The notes beneath the pieces were generated by a model. That model saw only the letters and a program-made list of their open reading frames with translations, was not told the origin of the DNA and ran no database searches. Shown one piece after another: positions 49,392-59,276 of a stretch of 64,000 bases of DNA (the stretch's first letter is position 1; every line of letters starts with the position of its first letter). The translations under genes were made by a program, and so were the position numbers. Origin of the DNA: Sphingomonas sp. PP-F2F-A104-K0414 (GTDB lineage Bacteria; Pseudomonadota; Alphaproteobacteria; Sphingomonadales; Sphingomonadaceae); assembly GCF_004340945.1 (NCBI RefSeq), contig NZ_SLYD01000003.1:1-64000 (forward strand), given 5' to 3'.

Positions 49392-51980
49392 TCAGCCTTC
49401 CAGGCTCTTCGAAGCCTGCTCGAACAAATCCTTCGACAGCCCCGGCGTCCGCACGATCCGCTCCAGTTCCGCGCGCACCAGCCCAGCCCGACCCGCATCG
49501 AACCGGCGCCAGCGGCCCAGCGGCGGCAGGAGTTTGGCCGCGGTCTGCGGGTTGAGGCGGTCGAGCGCGATCAACTGGTCCGCGAGGAATCGATAGCCAC
49601 TACCGTCGGCGTTGTTGAACGCACGCTGGTTCGCGCCGAACGCGCCGATTAGCGATCGCGCGCGGTTGGGGTTGGTCAGCGTGAAGTCGGCATGCTCGGC
49701 AAGCCCCGCGACGATCGCGCGGGTATCGTCGCGCGACGACTGTGCCTGCGCCTGGAACCACTTGTCGAGCACCAGAGGGTTGTCGCAATATTGGCTGTAG
49801 AAGATGTCGAGCGCGGTGGTCCGGATGTCGGATGTGCTGCTGACCAACGTCGTCAGTGCACCCATCCGATCGGTCATGTTGTCCGCCGAATCGAACTGCG
49901 CGAAGGCGAGATCTGCCGCATCCGCCGCGCCGCTCGCCGCGATATAGCCGAGCGCGACCGACCGCAGGCGACGCAGGCCCTTGCCCTCGGGGGTGTAGGC
50001 ATAGGGCTGGCCCTCACCCTGCGCGTAAGCCTGCCGCCACTCCGCTTCCAGACGCGCGCCGAGATCGCGGCGCAGCGCCTCGCGCGCGCGGAAGATCGCG
50101 TCGGGATCGACGACGGCCATCTGGTCGCCGATGAAGCTCTCCGACGGCAGCAACACCGCCTCTGCGACGAACGCCAGATCGAGCGCGGCGTCGGCGAGCG
50201 TGTTCGCCACCGCAGCGATCACACCTTCGTGATCCGTGCGCCCCTCCACCGAGGCGACCAGCGTATCGAGCATCAACTGCTGCATCGCCTCGTAGCGCGC
50301 GAACGGATCGTCGTCGTGTGCGCTGAGGAAGGCGAGATCGGCGGCGGTACGGTCGCTCTCGACCACCACGGGAGCTGAGAAGCCGCGGTTTATCGACAGC
50401 ACCGGGCGCTCCGCCAGGCCTTCGAATTCGATCGTGTCGAGCGTGTCGTCGAACAGGACGAGGCGTTCGTCGGTCAGCGCTGCACCGGACTCCGCGCCGA
50501 ACAACTTCACCCGCAACGGTAGCACCATCGGCGACTTCACCGGCTGGCCGGGCGTTGCGGGCACCTGCTGCGCGAGCCGCAGCGTCGCGCGGTCTCCGTC
50601 ATGTGAGAGGCTCGCCGAGACGCGCGGCGTGCCCGCCTGCGAATACCAGAGACGGAACTGGGTGAGGTCGACGTTGCCGCCTTCCTCCATCGAGGTGACG
50701 AAATCCTCGCAGGTGGCGGCGGTGCCGTCGTAGCGGTCGAAATACAGGTCGGTGCCCGCGCGGAAGCCCTTCGGTCCGAGGATCGCGGCCATCATCCGGA
50801 TCAGTTCGGCGCCCTTGTTGTAGATCGTCGCGGTGTAGAAGTTGGAGATCTCCTGGTAGGATTCTGGGCGTACCGGATGCGCGAGCGGGCCCGAATCCTC
50901 GGGGAATTGCGACGCACGCAGGCCGCGTACGTCCTCGATGCGTTTGACCGCGCGCGAGCCCTGGTCGGCGGAGAAGCCCTGGTCGCGATAGACCGTGAAG
51001 CCTTCCTTCAACGACAGCTGGAACCAGTCGCGGCAGGTGATCCGGTTACCCGACCAGTTGTGGAAATATTCGTGCGCGACGACCGCGGCGATCGCGTCAT
51101 AGTCGTAGTCGGTCGCGGTATCCGGGTCGGCGAGGATGTAGCGCGAGTTGAAAATGTTGAGGCCCTTGTTCTCCATCGCGCCGAAGTTGAAATCGTCGAC
51201 CGCGACGATGTTGAACATTTCGAGGTCGTATTCGCGGCCATAGGTCGTCTCGTCCCACGCCATCGCCAGTTCGAGTGCCTTCAACGCGTGGTCGGTCTTG
51301 GGCAGGTCGGCTTCGCGCACCCAGATGCCGAGCGATACCTCGCGCCCCGACATCGTCGTGAAGCTGCTGCGGTTCACCGCGAGATCGCCGGCGACCAGCG
51401 CGAACAGGTACGACGGCTTGGGGAACGGATCGTGCCAGGTCGCCCAGTGGCGGCCGTCTTCGAGATCGCCCTGCGCGACCGGGTCGCCGTTCGCGAGCAG
51501 CACGGGGAAGTGCTTCTTGTCGGCAGTCATCCGGACCGAATAGATGCTGAGCACGTCGGGGCGGTCGGGAAAATAGGTGATGCGGCGGAAGCCTTCGGCC
51601 TCGCACTGTGTGCAGAGATTGCCGCCCGATGCGTACAGCCCCATCAACTGCGTGTTGCGATCTGGCGCGATCTCGACCTGCGTCTCGACGACATGCGCGG
51701 CGCCCGTAAGCGGGATGACGAGTTGCTCGCCGTCGATCCGCCAGTCGTTGATCGCGACGCCGTCGACCGTGACCGACAGCGGCTTCTGGCCCGCGCCGTC
51801 GAGCCGCAGCGGTGCGGCGTGATCGCCGTTGCGCGTCACCGACAATGTTGCCGTTACGCGGGTGGTGGAGGGATCGAGGTCGAAATCCAATTTCGTCTCG
51901 GGGACCAGCCACTCGGGCGGGGTATAGTCCTCGCGGCGAATGACGAGTGGGTGGGCGAGACTGTTCTGAATATCGAGCAT
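49392..51980 (-). CDS. pepN: Aminopeptidase N (M1 family)
   Basis: An 862-aa zinc aminopeptidase. The substrate motif is GAMEN (in FNFGAMENKGLNIF) and the zinc site HEYFHNWSGNRITC with the distal E in LSLKEGFTVYRDQ. Domain order is N-terminal beta saddle, catalytic, beta sandwich and helical C-terminal domain, as in E. coli PepN (about 870 aa). The ATG at 51980 (MLDIQNSLAHPLVIRREDY) gives the family N terminus; the frame open to 52049 adds unrelated residues. Confidence 0.95.
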   Translation of the reverse strand: MLDIQNSLAHPLVIRREDYTPPEWLVPETKLDFDLDPSTTRVTATLSVTRNGDHAAPLRLDGAGQKPLSVTVDGVAINDWRIDGEQLVIPLTGAAHVVETQVEIAPDRNTQLMGLYASGGNLCTQCEAEGFRRITYFPDRPDVLSIYSVRMTADKKHFPVLLANGDPVAQGDLEDGRHWATWHDPFPKPSYLFALVAGDLAVNRSSFTTMSGREVSLGIWVREADLPKTDHALKALELAMAWDETTYGREYDLEMFNIVAVDDFNFGAMENKGLNIFNSRYILADPDTATDYDYDAIAAVVAHEYFHNWSGNRITCRDWFQLSLKEGFTVYRDQGFSADQGSRAVKRIEDVRGLRASQFPEDSGPLAHPVRPESYQEISNFYTATIYNKGAELIRMMAAILGPKGFRAGTDLYFDRYDGTAATCEDFVTSMEEGGNVDLTQFRLWYSQAGTPRVSASLSHDGDRATLRLAQQVPATPGQPVKSPMVLPLRVKLFGAESGAALTDERLVLFDDTLDTIEFEGLAERPVLSINRGFSAPVVVESDRTAADLAFLSAHDDDPFARYEAMQQLMLDTLVASVEGRTDHEGVIAAVANTLADAALDLAFVAEAVLLPSESFIGDQMAVVDPDAIFRAREALRRDLGARLEAEWRQAYAQGEGQPYAYTPEGKGLRRLRSVALGYIAASGAADAADLAFAQFDSADNMTDRMGALTTLVSSTSDIRTTALDIFYSQYCDNPLVLDKWFQAQAQSSRDDTRAIVAGLAEHADFTLTNPNRARSLIGAFGANQRAFNNADGSGYRFLADQLIALDRLNPQTAAKLLPPLGRWRRFDAGRAGLVRAELERIVRTPGLSKDLFEQASKSLEG

Positions 51981-52050
51981 ATGCTTGCGAATATAGGGCC
52001 GTGCCGTCCTACCGCCAGCCAAAGCTTGGGCGGTACTCCATCCCAACATG

Positions 52051-52157
52051 CACCTCCCCGGCGAAGGCCGGGGTCCAGTTGGAAAGGTTGCAGTAACGGC
52101 ACGCAGCCTGCGTCAGCACCGTTTCCCAACTGGGCCCCGGCCTCCGCCGGGGTGGTA
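52051..52157. repeat. Paired palindromic repeat, family C
   Basis: CACCTCCCCGGCGAAGGCC and its inverted partner GGCCTCCGCCGGGGTGG with inner CCAGTTGG/CCCAACTGG arms, in the divergent gap between pepN and the M28 gene. Being between divergent starts, it may lie in a promoter region, unlike most copies. Confidence 0.86.
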
Positions 52158-52267
52158 CTTCTTCGCCGGGCAGGGTCCTTCTTTCCGGGGTCTGGAACCC
52201 CAAAGCTTGCGCGGGTGACGGTGGATGCTACGCCGCTACAACACGTTCCCTTTGCAAGGATTTCCGG

Positions 52268-53950
52268 ATGTATCGTCCTCTCGGCGCGCTCGCGGTGCTC
52301 GCGCTTTCTACGTCTGCGCTCGCACAGACTGCGCCCGTTGCGGCTCCGAACAATGCCGAGTTGAACGCCAAGCTTGCCGCACCGCTGCCGGCCGATCAGG
52401 CGGCGATGAAGGCGCACGTGCTGTTCCTCGCGTCGGATGCGATGAAGGGGCGTGAGGCTGGCAGCCCCGAGTTCGACATCGCCGCGCAATATGTCGCTGC
52501 GCAGTTTTATGCGGCAGGCCTTCGTCCCGGTGGCGATCAGGGCGGGTATCTCCAGACCGTGCCGCTCGTGTCGTACAAGGCGGCGAGCAAGGGCGATTTC
52601 GTCTGGACCGGTCGCGGGCCTGCGCAGCCGCTCGTGTTCGGTGAGGACTACGTGCCTGCTGCGAACGGCGCGAAGGGGGAGACCAGCGTTTCAGCACCGG
52701 TGGTGTTCGTCGGCTACGGCATCGACGCGCCGCAATATGGTCAGGACGATTACAAGGGCGTCGACGTGCGCGGCAAGATCGTCGCGTATTTCGGCGGCTC
52801 GCCCGCGCGGTTCGGTGGCGAGGAGCGTGCGTTCTTCGGCTCGGGCGGGACAAAGGCTGCGATCGCGCAGGCCAAGGGCGCGGTCGGCGTGATCACGCTG
52901 GAGAGCCCGCGCTCGGCCAAGGTGCGGACGTTCGCCAAGCTGGCGGATTCCTATGCGACGCCGCGGATGACGTGGGCGAACTCCGACGGCACCGGCAAGG
53001 TAGATGCGCCTGGCGCGCCATCGCTCGGCACGGTCAGCATGGTCGGCGCGGCCAAGCTGTTCGCCGGTGCGAAGACGCCGTGGAGCCGGGTCGCCAAGCA
53101 GGCGGCAGGCGACAACGCGAAGTTCAAGGCGGTGCCGCTGGTCGGTACGCTGACCGTCGCGACCAAGACGAGCTTCGTGCCTGCCGCGAGCAGCAACGTC
53201 GTCGGGATGATCCCCGGCAGCGATCCGGTGGTCGGCAAGGAGGTCGTCGTGCTGTCGGCGCATCTCGATCACATCGGCATCACGAAACCCGTGAAGGGCG
53301 ACGCGCTGAACAACGGCGCGCTCGACAACGCGATCGGCATCGCCAGCCTGATCGAGGAGGCCAAGCGCTTCACGGCCAGCGGGCAGGGGCCCAAGCGTAC
53401 GATCATGTTCCTCGCGGTCACAGGCGAGGAGAAGGGACTGGTCGGCAGCGATTACTTCACCAATCACCCGACCGTGCCGCTGACCTCGATCGTCGCGGAC
53501 GTGAACCTCGACATGCCGATCCTGACCTACAAGTTCGAGGACATGGTGGTGTTCGGTGCCGAGCGCTCGACGATCGGCCCGATCGTGCAGAAGGCGGTCG
53601 CGGCGATCGGCGTCGGCCTGTCGCCCGATCCGATGCCGGAGGAGGGCATCTTCGTCCGGTCGGATCACTTCCGCTTCGTTCAGAAGGGGATTCCGTCGGT
53701 GTTCCTGTGGCCAGGTCAGAAGGGGCCGGGCAAGGCGGCGGTCGCGTATTTCATGGCGAACAATTACCACAAGCCTTCGGACGACCTGACGCAGCCGATT
53801 CTGTGGGATCAGGGCGTGCGGTTCGTCGATGCGAACTATCGGATCGCGCGCGAGATCGCCGATGGCGCACAGCGGCCGGTGTGGAACGCGGGCGATTATT
53901 TCGGGACGTTGTATAATGGGCCGATGGCTGGCGCGGCGGTCGCGCCATGA
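52268..53950 (+). CDS. M28 family zinc metallopeptidase with PA domain, exported
   Basis: A 560-aa exported peptidase. Residues 1-20 form a signal peptide (ending ALAQ). A PA insert spans about 135-250 (VGYGIDAPQYGQDDYKGVDV). The M28 zinc ligands are visible in LSAHLDHIG, NGALDNAIG, VTGEEKGLVGS and VNLDMP, with a further histidine in FVRSDHFRF. Probably an aminopeptidase in the periplasm. Its stop overlaps the next start (ATGA). Confidence 0.92.
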   Translation: MYRPLGALAVLALSTSALAQTAPVAAPNNAELNAKLAAPLPADQAAMKAHVLFLASDAMKGREAGSPEFDIAAQYVAAQFYAAGLRPGGDQGGYLQTVPLVSYKAASKGDFVWTGRGPAQPLVFGEDYVPAANGAKGETSVSAPVVFVGYGIDAPQYGQDDYKGVDVRGKIVAYFGGSPARFGGEERAFFGSGGTKAAIAQAKGAVGVITLESPRSAKVRTFAKLADSYATPRMTWANSDGTGKVDAPGAPSLGTVSMVGAAKLFAGAKTPWSRVAKQAAGDNAKFKAVPLVGTLTVATKTSFVPAASSNVVGMIPGSDPVVGKEVVVLSAHLDHIGITKPVKGDALNNGALDNAIGIASLIEEAKRFTASGQGPKRTIMFLAVTGEEKGLVGSDYFTNHPTVPLTSIVADVNLDMPILTYKFEDMVVFGAERSTIGPIVQKAVAAIGVGLSPDPMPEEGIFVRSDHFRFVQKGIPSVFLWPGQKGPGKAAVAYFMANNYHKPSDDLTQPILWDQGVRFVDANYRIAREIADGAQRPVWNAGDYFGTLYNGPMAGAAVAP

Positions 53951-54783
53951 GCCGGCTGCTGGTCTTCGGTCTCGGCTACACCGCATCGCGGCTTGCGGAT
54001 CGGCTGGCCGCGGATGGCTGGCACGTCGTCGGCACCACGCGCGATGGTCGCGGCGATACGCTCCGATTCGACGACGTTGACGCAGTGACGGCTGAGATCG
54101 CGGCGGCGACGCATATCCTGTCGTCGGTGCCTCCCGAGCATGAGGCGGATCCTGTGCTCGGGCGCTATGGTTCGCTGTTGCTGCGGACGCGGGCGTGGAT
54201 CGGGTATCTGTCTTCGACGGGCGTGTACGGCGATGCGCAGGGCGCGTGGGTGGACGAGACTGCGCCGATTGGTGGTGGTCGTCGGAGCGCGCGGGCGGCG
54301 GCGGATGCGGACTGGCTGGCCATTGGTGCGCGGACGTTCCGGTTGCCGGGGATTTATGGCCCCGGCCGCTCGCCGCTCGACCGGGTGCGGCAGGGCAAAG
54401 CGCACCGGATCGAGCAACCCGGCCAGGTGTTCAGCCGCGCGCATGTCGACGATATCGTCTCGGGGGTGATCGCCGGGTTCGACGCGCCAGCGGGGGCGTA
54501 TAATCTCGCGGACGACGTGCCCGCGTCGCAGAACGACGTGGTGGCGTTCGCGGCGATGCTGCTCGGGATGCCCGCGCCGCCGTTCGTGACGCTCGAGGAG
54601 CTCTCGGCGATGGGGCGCGGATTTTATAACGAGAACCGACGGGTGGCGAACGGCAAGGCGAAGCGGGTGCTCCGCTGGACGCCCGCGTGGCCCGACTACC
54701 GCGCGGGCCTGCGCGCGCTGAGTGCGATGAACAGGCCGATACCGGACAATATCGCGCCGGCGACGGCCAAGGTCGACCAGTGA
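53947..54783 (+). CDS. NAD-dependent epimerase/SDR family protein (YeeZ-like)
   Basis: A 278-aa extended SDR. The nucleotide site is LLVFGLGYTASRLADRL, followed by WHVVGTTRDGRG, and YLSSTGVYGDAQGAWVDE replaces the classical active-site strand. RLPGIYGPGRSPLDRVRQG is typical of YeeZ-like proteins. Function unclear. It starts with the ATGA overlap from the peptidase gene and its 3' end overlaps the convergent EamA gene by 88 bases. Confidence 0.87.
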   Translation: MSRLLVFGLGYTASRLADRLAADGWHVVGTTRDGRGDTLRFDDVDAVTAEIAAATHILSSVPPEHEADPVLGRYGSLLLRTRAWIGYLSSTGVYGDAQGAWVDETAPIGGGRRSARAAADADWLAIGARTFRLPGIYGPGRSPLDRVRQGKAHRIEQPGQVFSRAHVDDIVSGVIAGFDAPAGAYNLADDVPASQNDVVAFAAMLLGMPAPPFVTLEELSAMGRGFYNENRRVANGKAKRVLRWTPAWPDYRAGLRALSAMNRPIPDNIAPATAKVDQ

Positions 54784-55616
54784 TAGCGCTCGAAGATCGT
54801 CGATAGCAGCATCGCGATGACTGGCACGATCACGCCCGAATACGCGGCCTTGGCCGGTCCGATCGCGCGGATGACGTTGAAGTAGAGCGGGAAGGCGAGC
54901 GCGGAGGCGAACACGCCGAGATAGAGGATGCCAGCGACATAGCCGAAGCGCGGCTCGAACACCGGCGGCCCGGTGGTGATCCAGGCGAACGCGGCGTCGA
55001 GGCACGCGCCGATCAGCATCGCCATCGCCAGCGTCGGCGCCATCGGATAGCGCTTGGCGAACGCGCTGCCCTGGATGACGTTGGCGACCGACGCGGCCAT
55101 CACGCCGCACAGCGTCAGGACGATGCCGATCGTCGCCGAGCGCGGCCCGTGCGGATCGACCCGCGCTTCGTTGACGAACAGCAGCGCGACCCCCGCCATC
55201 GCGACCGCGCACCCGACCATCAGCTGCCGCCCGAGGCGCTGCTTGAGGAAGATGCGGCCGAAGATCGCGTTGGGGACGAGCAGCAAGGCGAACACCACCG
55301 CGACGAGGCCGGAGGTGACGTAATGCTCGGCGCGGTAGACGAAGTTGAAGTTGAACGTGAACAGCGCGACGCCGATCACCGCCGCGAATGCGTAGCCGCG
55401 GGCGTCGAACTTGAAGCTTTCGCGCTTGATGCTGGCGTAGATCGCCATTGCGATTCCGGCGACAAGGAAGCGGTAGCTGATCGACCAGCTCGGCGGCACC
55501 ACCGCGATCTGGTCGCGGATCACGAGCCAGGTCGAGCCCCAGATCAGCGTGACGATGCCGAACGGGATCAGTACGGCCGCACGGGTCGACTGTGGTGGGT
55601 CGGTGGGGCCGGTCAC
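54696..55616 (-). CDS. EamA/DMT family transporter
   Basis: A 306-aa protein with ten hydrophobic helices, two EamA domains (about 10-140 and 160-300). Start motif IPFGIVTLIWGSTWLVIRDQ is typical of metabolite exporters in this family. The best start is GTG 55616, overlapping the stop of the upstream threonine aldolase gene (GTGA); the open frame to 55670 is antisense-like arginine-rich sequence. Substrate unknown; coupling to threonine aldolase hints at amino-acid export. Confidence 0.9.
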   Translation of the reverse strand: MTGPTDPPQSTRAAVLIPFGIVTLIWGSTWLVIRDQIAVVPPSWSISYRFLVAGIAMAIYASIKRESFKFDARGYAFAAVIGVALFTFNFNFVYRAEHYVTSGLVAVVFALLLVPNAIFGRIFLKQRLGRQLMVGCAVAMAGVALLFVNEARVDPHGPRSATIGIVLTLCGVMAASVANVIQGSAFAKRYPMAPTLAMAMLIGACLDAAFAWITTGPPVFEPRFGYVAGILYLGVFASALAFPLYFNVIRAIGPAKAAYSGVIVPVIAMLLSTIFERYHWSTLAVAGAILSGIGLFIALSARRPAR

Positions 55617-56620
55617 AGCTCGCGGAGGGCGTCGGCGAGCAGGCCGACCGCGTCTGCCGGGCTGTCCCACGCGGTGACGAGGCGGATCTCGCCGGCGGCC
55701 CAGTCGTAGAAGTCGAAGCCTTTCGCGCGAAGGGTTACGGCTTCTTCGGGGGTGGCGCGGAGGAAGACTTCGTTCGCCTCGACCGGGTGGACGAGGCGAT
55801 CACCGGCGGCGGCGGCGGCGGCGAGCTTCGTCGCGCCGTCGTTGGCGGCCTTGGCATTGGCGAGCCAGAGGTCGTCGTCGAGCATGGCGAGGATCTGCGC
55901 GGCGAGATACCGCCCCTTCGACAACAACAGCCCGGCGCGTTTGCGGCGATATTGCGTGACGGCGGCGAGCTCGGGCTTGAAGAAGACCAGCGCCTCCGCG
56001 CTCATCGCGCCGTTCTTGACGAAGCCGAAGCTCAGAGCGTCGACGCCCGCGCGCCACGTCATCTCGGCGGGGGAGCAGCCGACGCGTGCCATCGCGTTGG
56101 CGAAGCGCGCGCCGTCCATGTGGAAGCCTAGCCCGCACGCCTTCGCCAACGTGCCGATTTCCGAGACTTCGTGCGGCTGGTAGACACGGCCATATTCGGT
56201 GGCGTTGGTGATCGAGATCGCGTGTGGCTGGACGCGGTGGACGTCGTCGGCGATCGCGTCGATGACGGTGCGGATGGTGTCCGGCGTCATCTTCGCGCCG
56301 TCGCCGTCGGCCAGGAACAGCTTGGCGCCGTGGGTGTAGAATTCGGGCGCGCCGCCCTCGTCGTTATGGATATGCGCGTCGCGGTGGCAGACGATTCCGC
56401 CGTGCGGCGGGCAGAGTGCTGCGAGCGCCAGGCAGTTGGCGGCGGTGCCGGTGGGGACCCAGAGGACGGCGACGTCGGTCTCGAACAGCGCGGACAAACG
56501 ACCGTCGAGCTGCTGGCTCCACGCGTCGCCGGCATAGGCGGTGTCGAGCATATCGGCGGCAGTGATCGCGGCCATGACGTGGGGGTGGATCGTGGCGGCG
56601 TTGTCGGAGAAGAAGCGCAT
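55613..56620 (-). CDS. ltaE: Low-specificity threonine aldolase
   Basis: A 335-aa fold-type I PLP enzyme that cleaves threonine or related beta-hydroxy amino acids to glycine and an aldehyde. MRFFSDNAATIHPHVM start, LWVPTGTAANCLAL, HIHNDEGGAPEFYTHG, FHMDGARFANAM and the PLP lysine in FGFVKNGAMSAEALVFF. ATG 56620 is chosen over 56671 because it gives the usual N terminus. Coupled to the downstream transporter by GTGA. Confidence 0.92.
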   Translation of the reverse strand: MRFFSDNAATIHPHVMAAITAADMLDTAYAGDAWSQQLDGRLSALFETDVAVLWVPTGTAANCLALAALCPPHGGIVCHRDAHIHNDEGGAPEFYTHGAKLFLADGDGAKMTPDTIRTVIDAIADDVHRVQPHAISITNATEYGRVYQPHEVSEIGTLAKACGLGFHMDGARFANAMARVGCSPAEMTWRAGVDALSFGFVKNGAMSAEALVFFKPELAAVTQYRRKRAGLLLSKGRYLAAQILAMLDDDLWLANAKAANDGATKLAAAAAAGDRLVHPVEANEVFLRATPEEAVTLRAKGFDFYDWAAGEIRLVTAWDSPADAVGLLADALREL

Positions 56621-56771
56621 GGTCAGGACATGCTGCGATGCGGTGGTGGCGTCAACGGGGGCTTTCGTCACGCCGGACTTGTTCCGGCATCCACCATGCC
56701 GCGCGATCTCCCGCGGGGGTATTCGGTTAGGGTAAGTCGCGACTGAAGCGGCACGCGAGCCCTCAACACAA

Positions 56772-56880
56772 GCACCTCCCCGGCGGAGGCCGGGGTCCAG
56801 TTGGGAAACGTTGCTGACGACGGCCGCGCGCCGTTACTGCGACCTCTCCAACTGGGCCCCGGCCTCCGCCGGGGAGGTGT
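56772..56880. repeat. Paired palindromic repeat, family C
   Basis: CACCTCCCCGGCGGAGGCC and its inverted partner GGCCTCCGCCGGGGAGGTG with inner CCAGTTGGG and CCAACTGGG arms, between two minus-strand genes. Confidence 0.87.
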
Positions 56881-56927
56881 ACTTGTTCGACCGAATAGGC
56901 CCCAACCGAGTTCGCGATTATGGAGTC

Positions 56928-59168
56928 CTACTGCCCCTCGTAAGCTCCCGGGTCTTCCTCCGGCGGCCGGCGATCGTCGCGCGGTGGCGGGCCCTCATCG
57001 CGGTCGCGGCGGGAGGGGCCGACGGAGATGGTGCCGTCTTCACCCATCTTCAGGTTGAAGCCGAGGCCTTCGATCTCGCCGCCGAGCGGCAGCACCGAAT
57101 TGTCCTGGTCGTCCGCAGGGAGCGCATCCGGGTCGACCTCTTCCACCGCCGGAGCAGGGGCGGCGATCGGTGCGATCCCCAGCGCGCTCTGCATGAAGTC
57201 GCGCCAGATCCGCGCGGGGATACCGCCGCCCGACAAACCGGGGTTCGACGAATTGTCGTCGTTGCCGACCCACACGCCGACCACCAGGTCGCGCGCGAAG
57301 CCGACGAACAGCGCGTCCTTGTTGTCTGACGTCGTGCCGGTCTTGCCAAACGCGTCCACGGTCAGGTTCGCGCCGCGCCCGGTGCCGGTGCGGATCGAGG
57401 CCGCCAGCAGGTCGAGCATCTCGTCGTGGATCTTGCTCGGCATCTCGGTCGCGCCACCGGTCAGCGACTGGTACCAGCCCTTCTCGCGCACATCGGCGAG
57501 GCCGCGCGGCTGGACCGGATATTGCTCGCGCGCGATCGCGGCATAGGCGGCGGTCAGTTCGAGCAGCGACACCGTCGAGGTGCCGAGGCCGATCGTCGCC
57601 TCGCTCGGGATCGGCGTCGAGATGCCGAGGTCGCGCGCCGCCTTGATCACCGCCTTGACGCCGACCTGTTGCGTAAGCCGGGCGGCGGCGACGTTGGACG
57701 AGCGCGCGAACGCCTGGCGCAGCGTGATCGTCCCCTGATAGCGGCCATCGCTGTTCTTCGGCGTCCAGTCGCCGATCGTCACCGGGCGGTCCTCGATCGT
57801 CGAATCGGGCGTCATCCCCTGGCGCATCGCGGCGAGATAGACGAACAGCTTGAACGTCGAGCCGGGCTGGCGTCGTGCCTGCGTCGCGCGGTTGAACGGG
57901 CTCTTCGCGTAGTTCTTGCCGCCGACCATCGCGACGACCCGGCCATCGGGGCGCATCGCGACCAGCGCTACCTGTGCTTCACGGAGGCCGGCGCGCGCGA
58001 CGGTACGTTCGGCTGCGCGCTGGAGGCGGGGATCGAGCGTCGTCTGGACGGTCGCTTCGGTCTTGATCTCGCCCGCCTGGTCGCGCGCTTCGGGGAGGAT
58101 CCAGTCGGCGAAATAGGTGCCGTTGGGGAGCTGCGACGGGCGGCTGCCGAGCACGCGCTGTGGCTGGACCGCATCGCCCTCCGCCTTGGTGAGGAAGCCG
58201 GCATCGACCATCGCGCCGACCACGACGGCTTCCCGCTTGCGCGCGCCTTCCAGGTTCGACGTGGGGGCGAGGCGGGACGGCGCCTTGACCAGGCCAGCGA
58301 GCATCGCCGCCTGGCCGACGTTGAGCTTGTCGGGGGTGCGGCCGAAATAATGCTTGGCGGCCGCGCTGATCCCGTAGGTGTTGTCGCCGAAATAGACGTT
58401 GGAGAGATAGCGCGAGAGGATCTCGTTCTTCGACAGCCAAGCCTCCAGCCAGAAGGCGATCATCGCCTCGCGAATTTTCCGCGTCGCGGTGCGGTCCGAA
58501 TCGAGGAACGCGTTCTTGGCGAGCTGTTGGGTGATCGTCGAGCCGCCCTGGCGGACGCCGCCCGAGCCCATGTTGGCCCACGCCGCACGCGCGATCCCGC
58601 GGGGATCGACGCCCCAGTGCGAATAGAAGCGCCGGTCCTCGATCGCGAGGAACGCCTGCGTGACATGCGGCGGAAGCTTGGCCGCGTCGACCGGCTTGCC
58701 GATGATCGCACCGCGTCGCGCGATCGGCGTGCCATCGTCTGCGGTCAGCGTGATCGAAGGCGGGGTGGGCGGCTGGAGCGACTTCGACAAGGGGGCAGTG
58801 ATCGCCAGCCAGATGATCGCGATCACGAGCAGGACGATGCCGATCCCCAGCCCGCGCAGGATCCAGCGACCGATCGGGCGCTTGCGTCGCGGGGCGCGGG
58901 GCGTCGCGTAGGGCGGCAGTGCATCGCGATCGTCGTAGGGCTCCTCGCCATCGCGCTCGCGATCGTATTTCTGGCGCAGGCGTTCGCGTTCGGTGATCAG
59001 ACGCTCGCGCTCATAGGCATAGGGCTCGCGGTCGCCGCTTGAGCTGGAACGGTTGGTGTCGAAGGGATCGGGGCGCATCGGTCGTTCCAGCGGGTCGGCC
59101 AAGCGGCGGACATCAGGTGTATTATCGTCATACGACAGCTCGGGCAAGCCTGTGACCGGCGTATGCAC
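56928..59168 (-). CDS. Class A penicillin-binding protein, PBP1A type
   Basis: A 746-aa bifunctional cell-wall synthase. An N-terminal acidic/arginine-rich cytoplasmic tail (about 100 residues) precedes one membrane helix (about 103-127). The GT51 domain has FLAIEDRRFYSHWGVD with the catalytic glutamate and GGSTITQQLAKN. The transpeptidase has S-T-F-K in RQPGSTFKLFVY, SSN in ARSSNVAAARL and KTGTTSDNKDALF. A Glu/Asp/Arg-rich C-terminal tail follows. Start could also be internal (MRPDPFD). Confidence 0.94.
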   Translation of the reverse strand: MHTPVTGLPELSYDDNTPDVRRLADPLERPMRPDPFDTNRSSSSGDREPYAYERERLITERERLRQKYDRERDGEEPYDDRDALPPYATPRAPRRKRPIGRWILRGLGIGIVLLVIAIIWLAITAPLSKSLQPPTPPSITLTADDGTPIARRGAIIGKPVDAAKLPPHVTQAFLAIEDRRFYSHWGVDPRGIARAAWANMGSGGVRQGGSTITQQLAKNAFLDSDRTATRKIREAMIAFWLEAWLSKNEILSRYLSNVYFGDNTYGISAAAKHYFGRTPDKLNVGQAAMLAGLVKAPSRLAPTSNLEGARKREAVVVGAMVDAGFLTKAEGDAVQPQRVLGSRPSQLPNGTYFADWILPEARDQAGEIKTEATVQTTLDPRLQRAAERTVARAGLREAQVALVAMRPDGRVVAMVGGKNYAKSPFNRATQARRQPGSTFKLFVYLAAMRQGMTPDSTIEDRPVTIGDWTPKNSDGRYQGTITLRQAFARSSNVAAARLTQQVGVKAVIKAARDLGISTPIPSEATIGLGTSTVSLLELTAAYAAIAREQYPVQPRGLADVREKGWYQSLTGGATEMPSKIHDEMLDLLAASIRTGTGRGANLTVDAFGKTGTTSDNKDALFVGFARDLVVGVWVGNDDNSSNPGLSGGGIPARIWRDFMQSALGIAPIAAPAPAVEEVDPDALPADDQDNSVLPLGGEIEGLGFNLKMGEDGTISVGPSRRDRDEGPPPRDDRRPPEEDPGAYEGQ

Positions 59169-59276
59169 ATGCTTAACGTGTACGGGGGCTTAGCGACAGC
59201 GTTCGTGGTGGTCGGGGAGCGAGAACCGACCCAAGCCCTGTTGTCATCGCGCAACGAAACGGGGAAGAGCGGGTGC

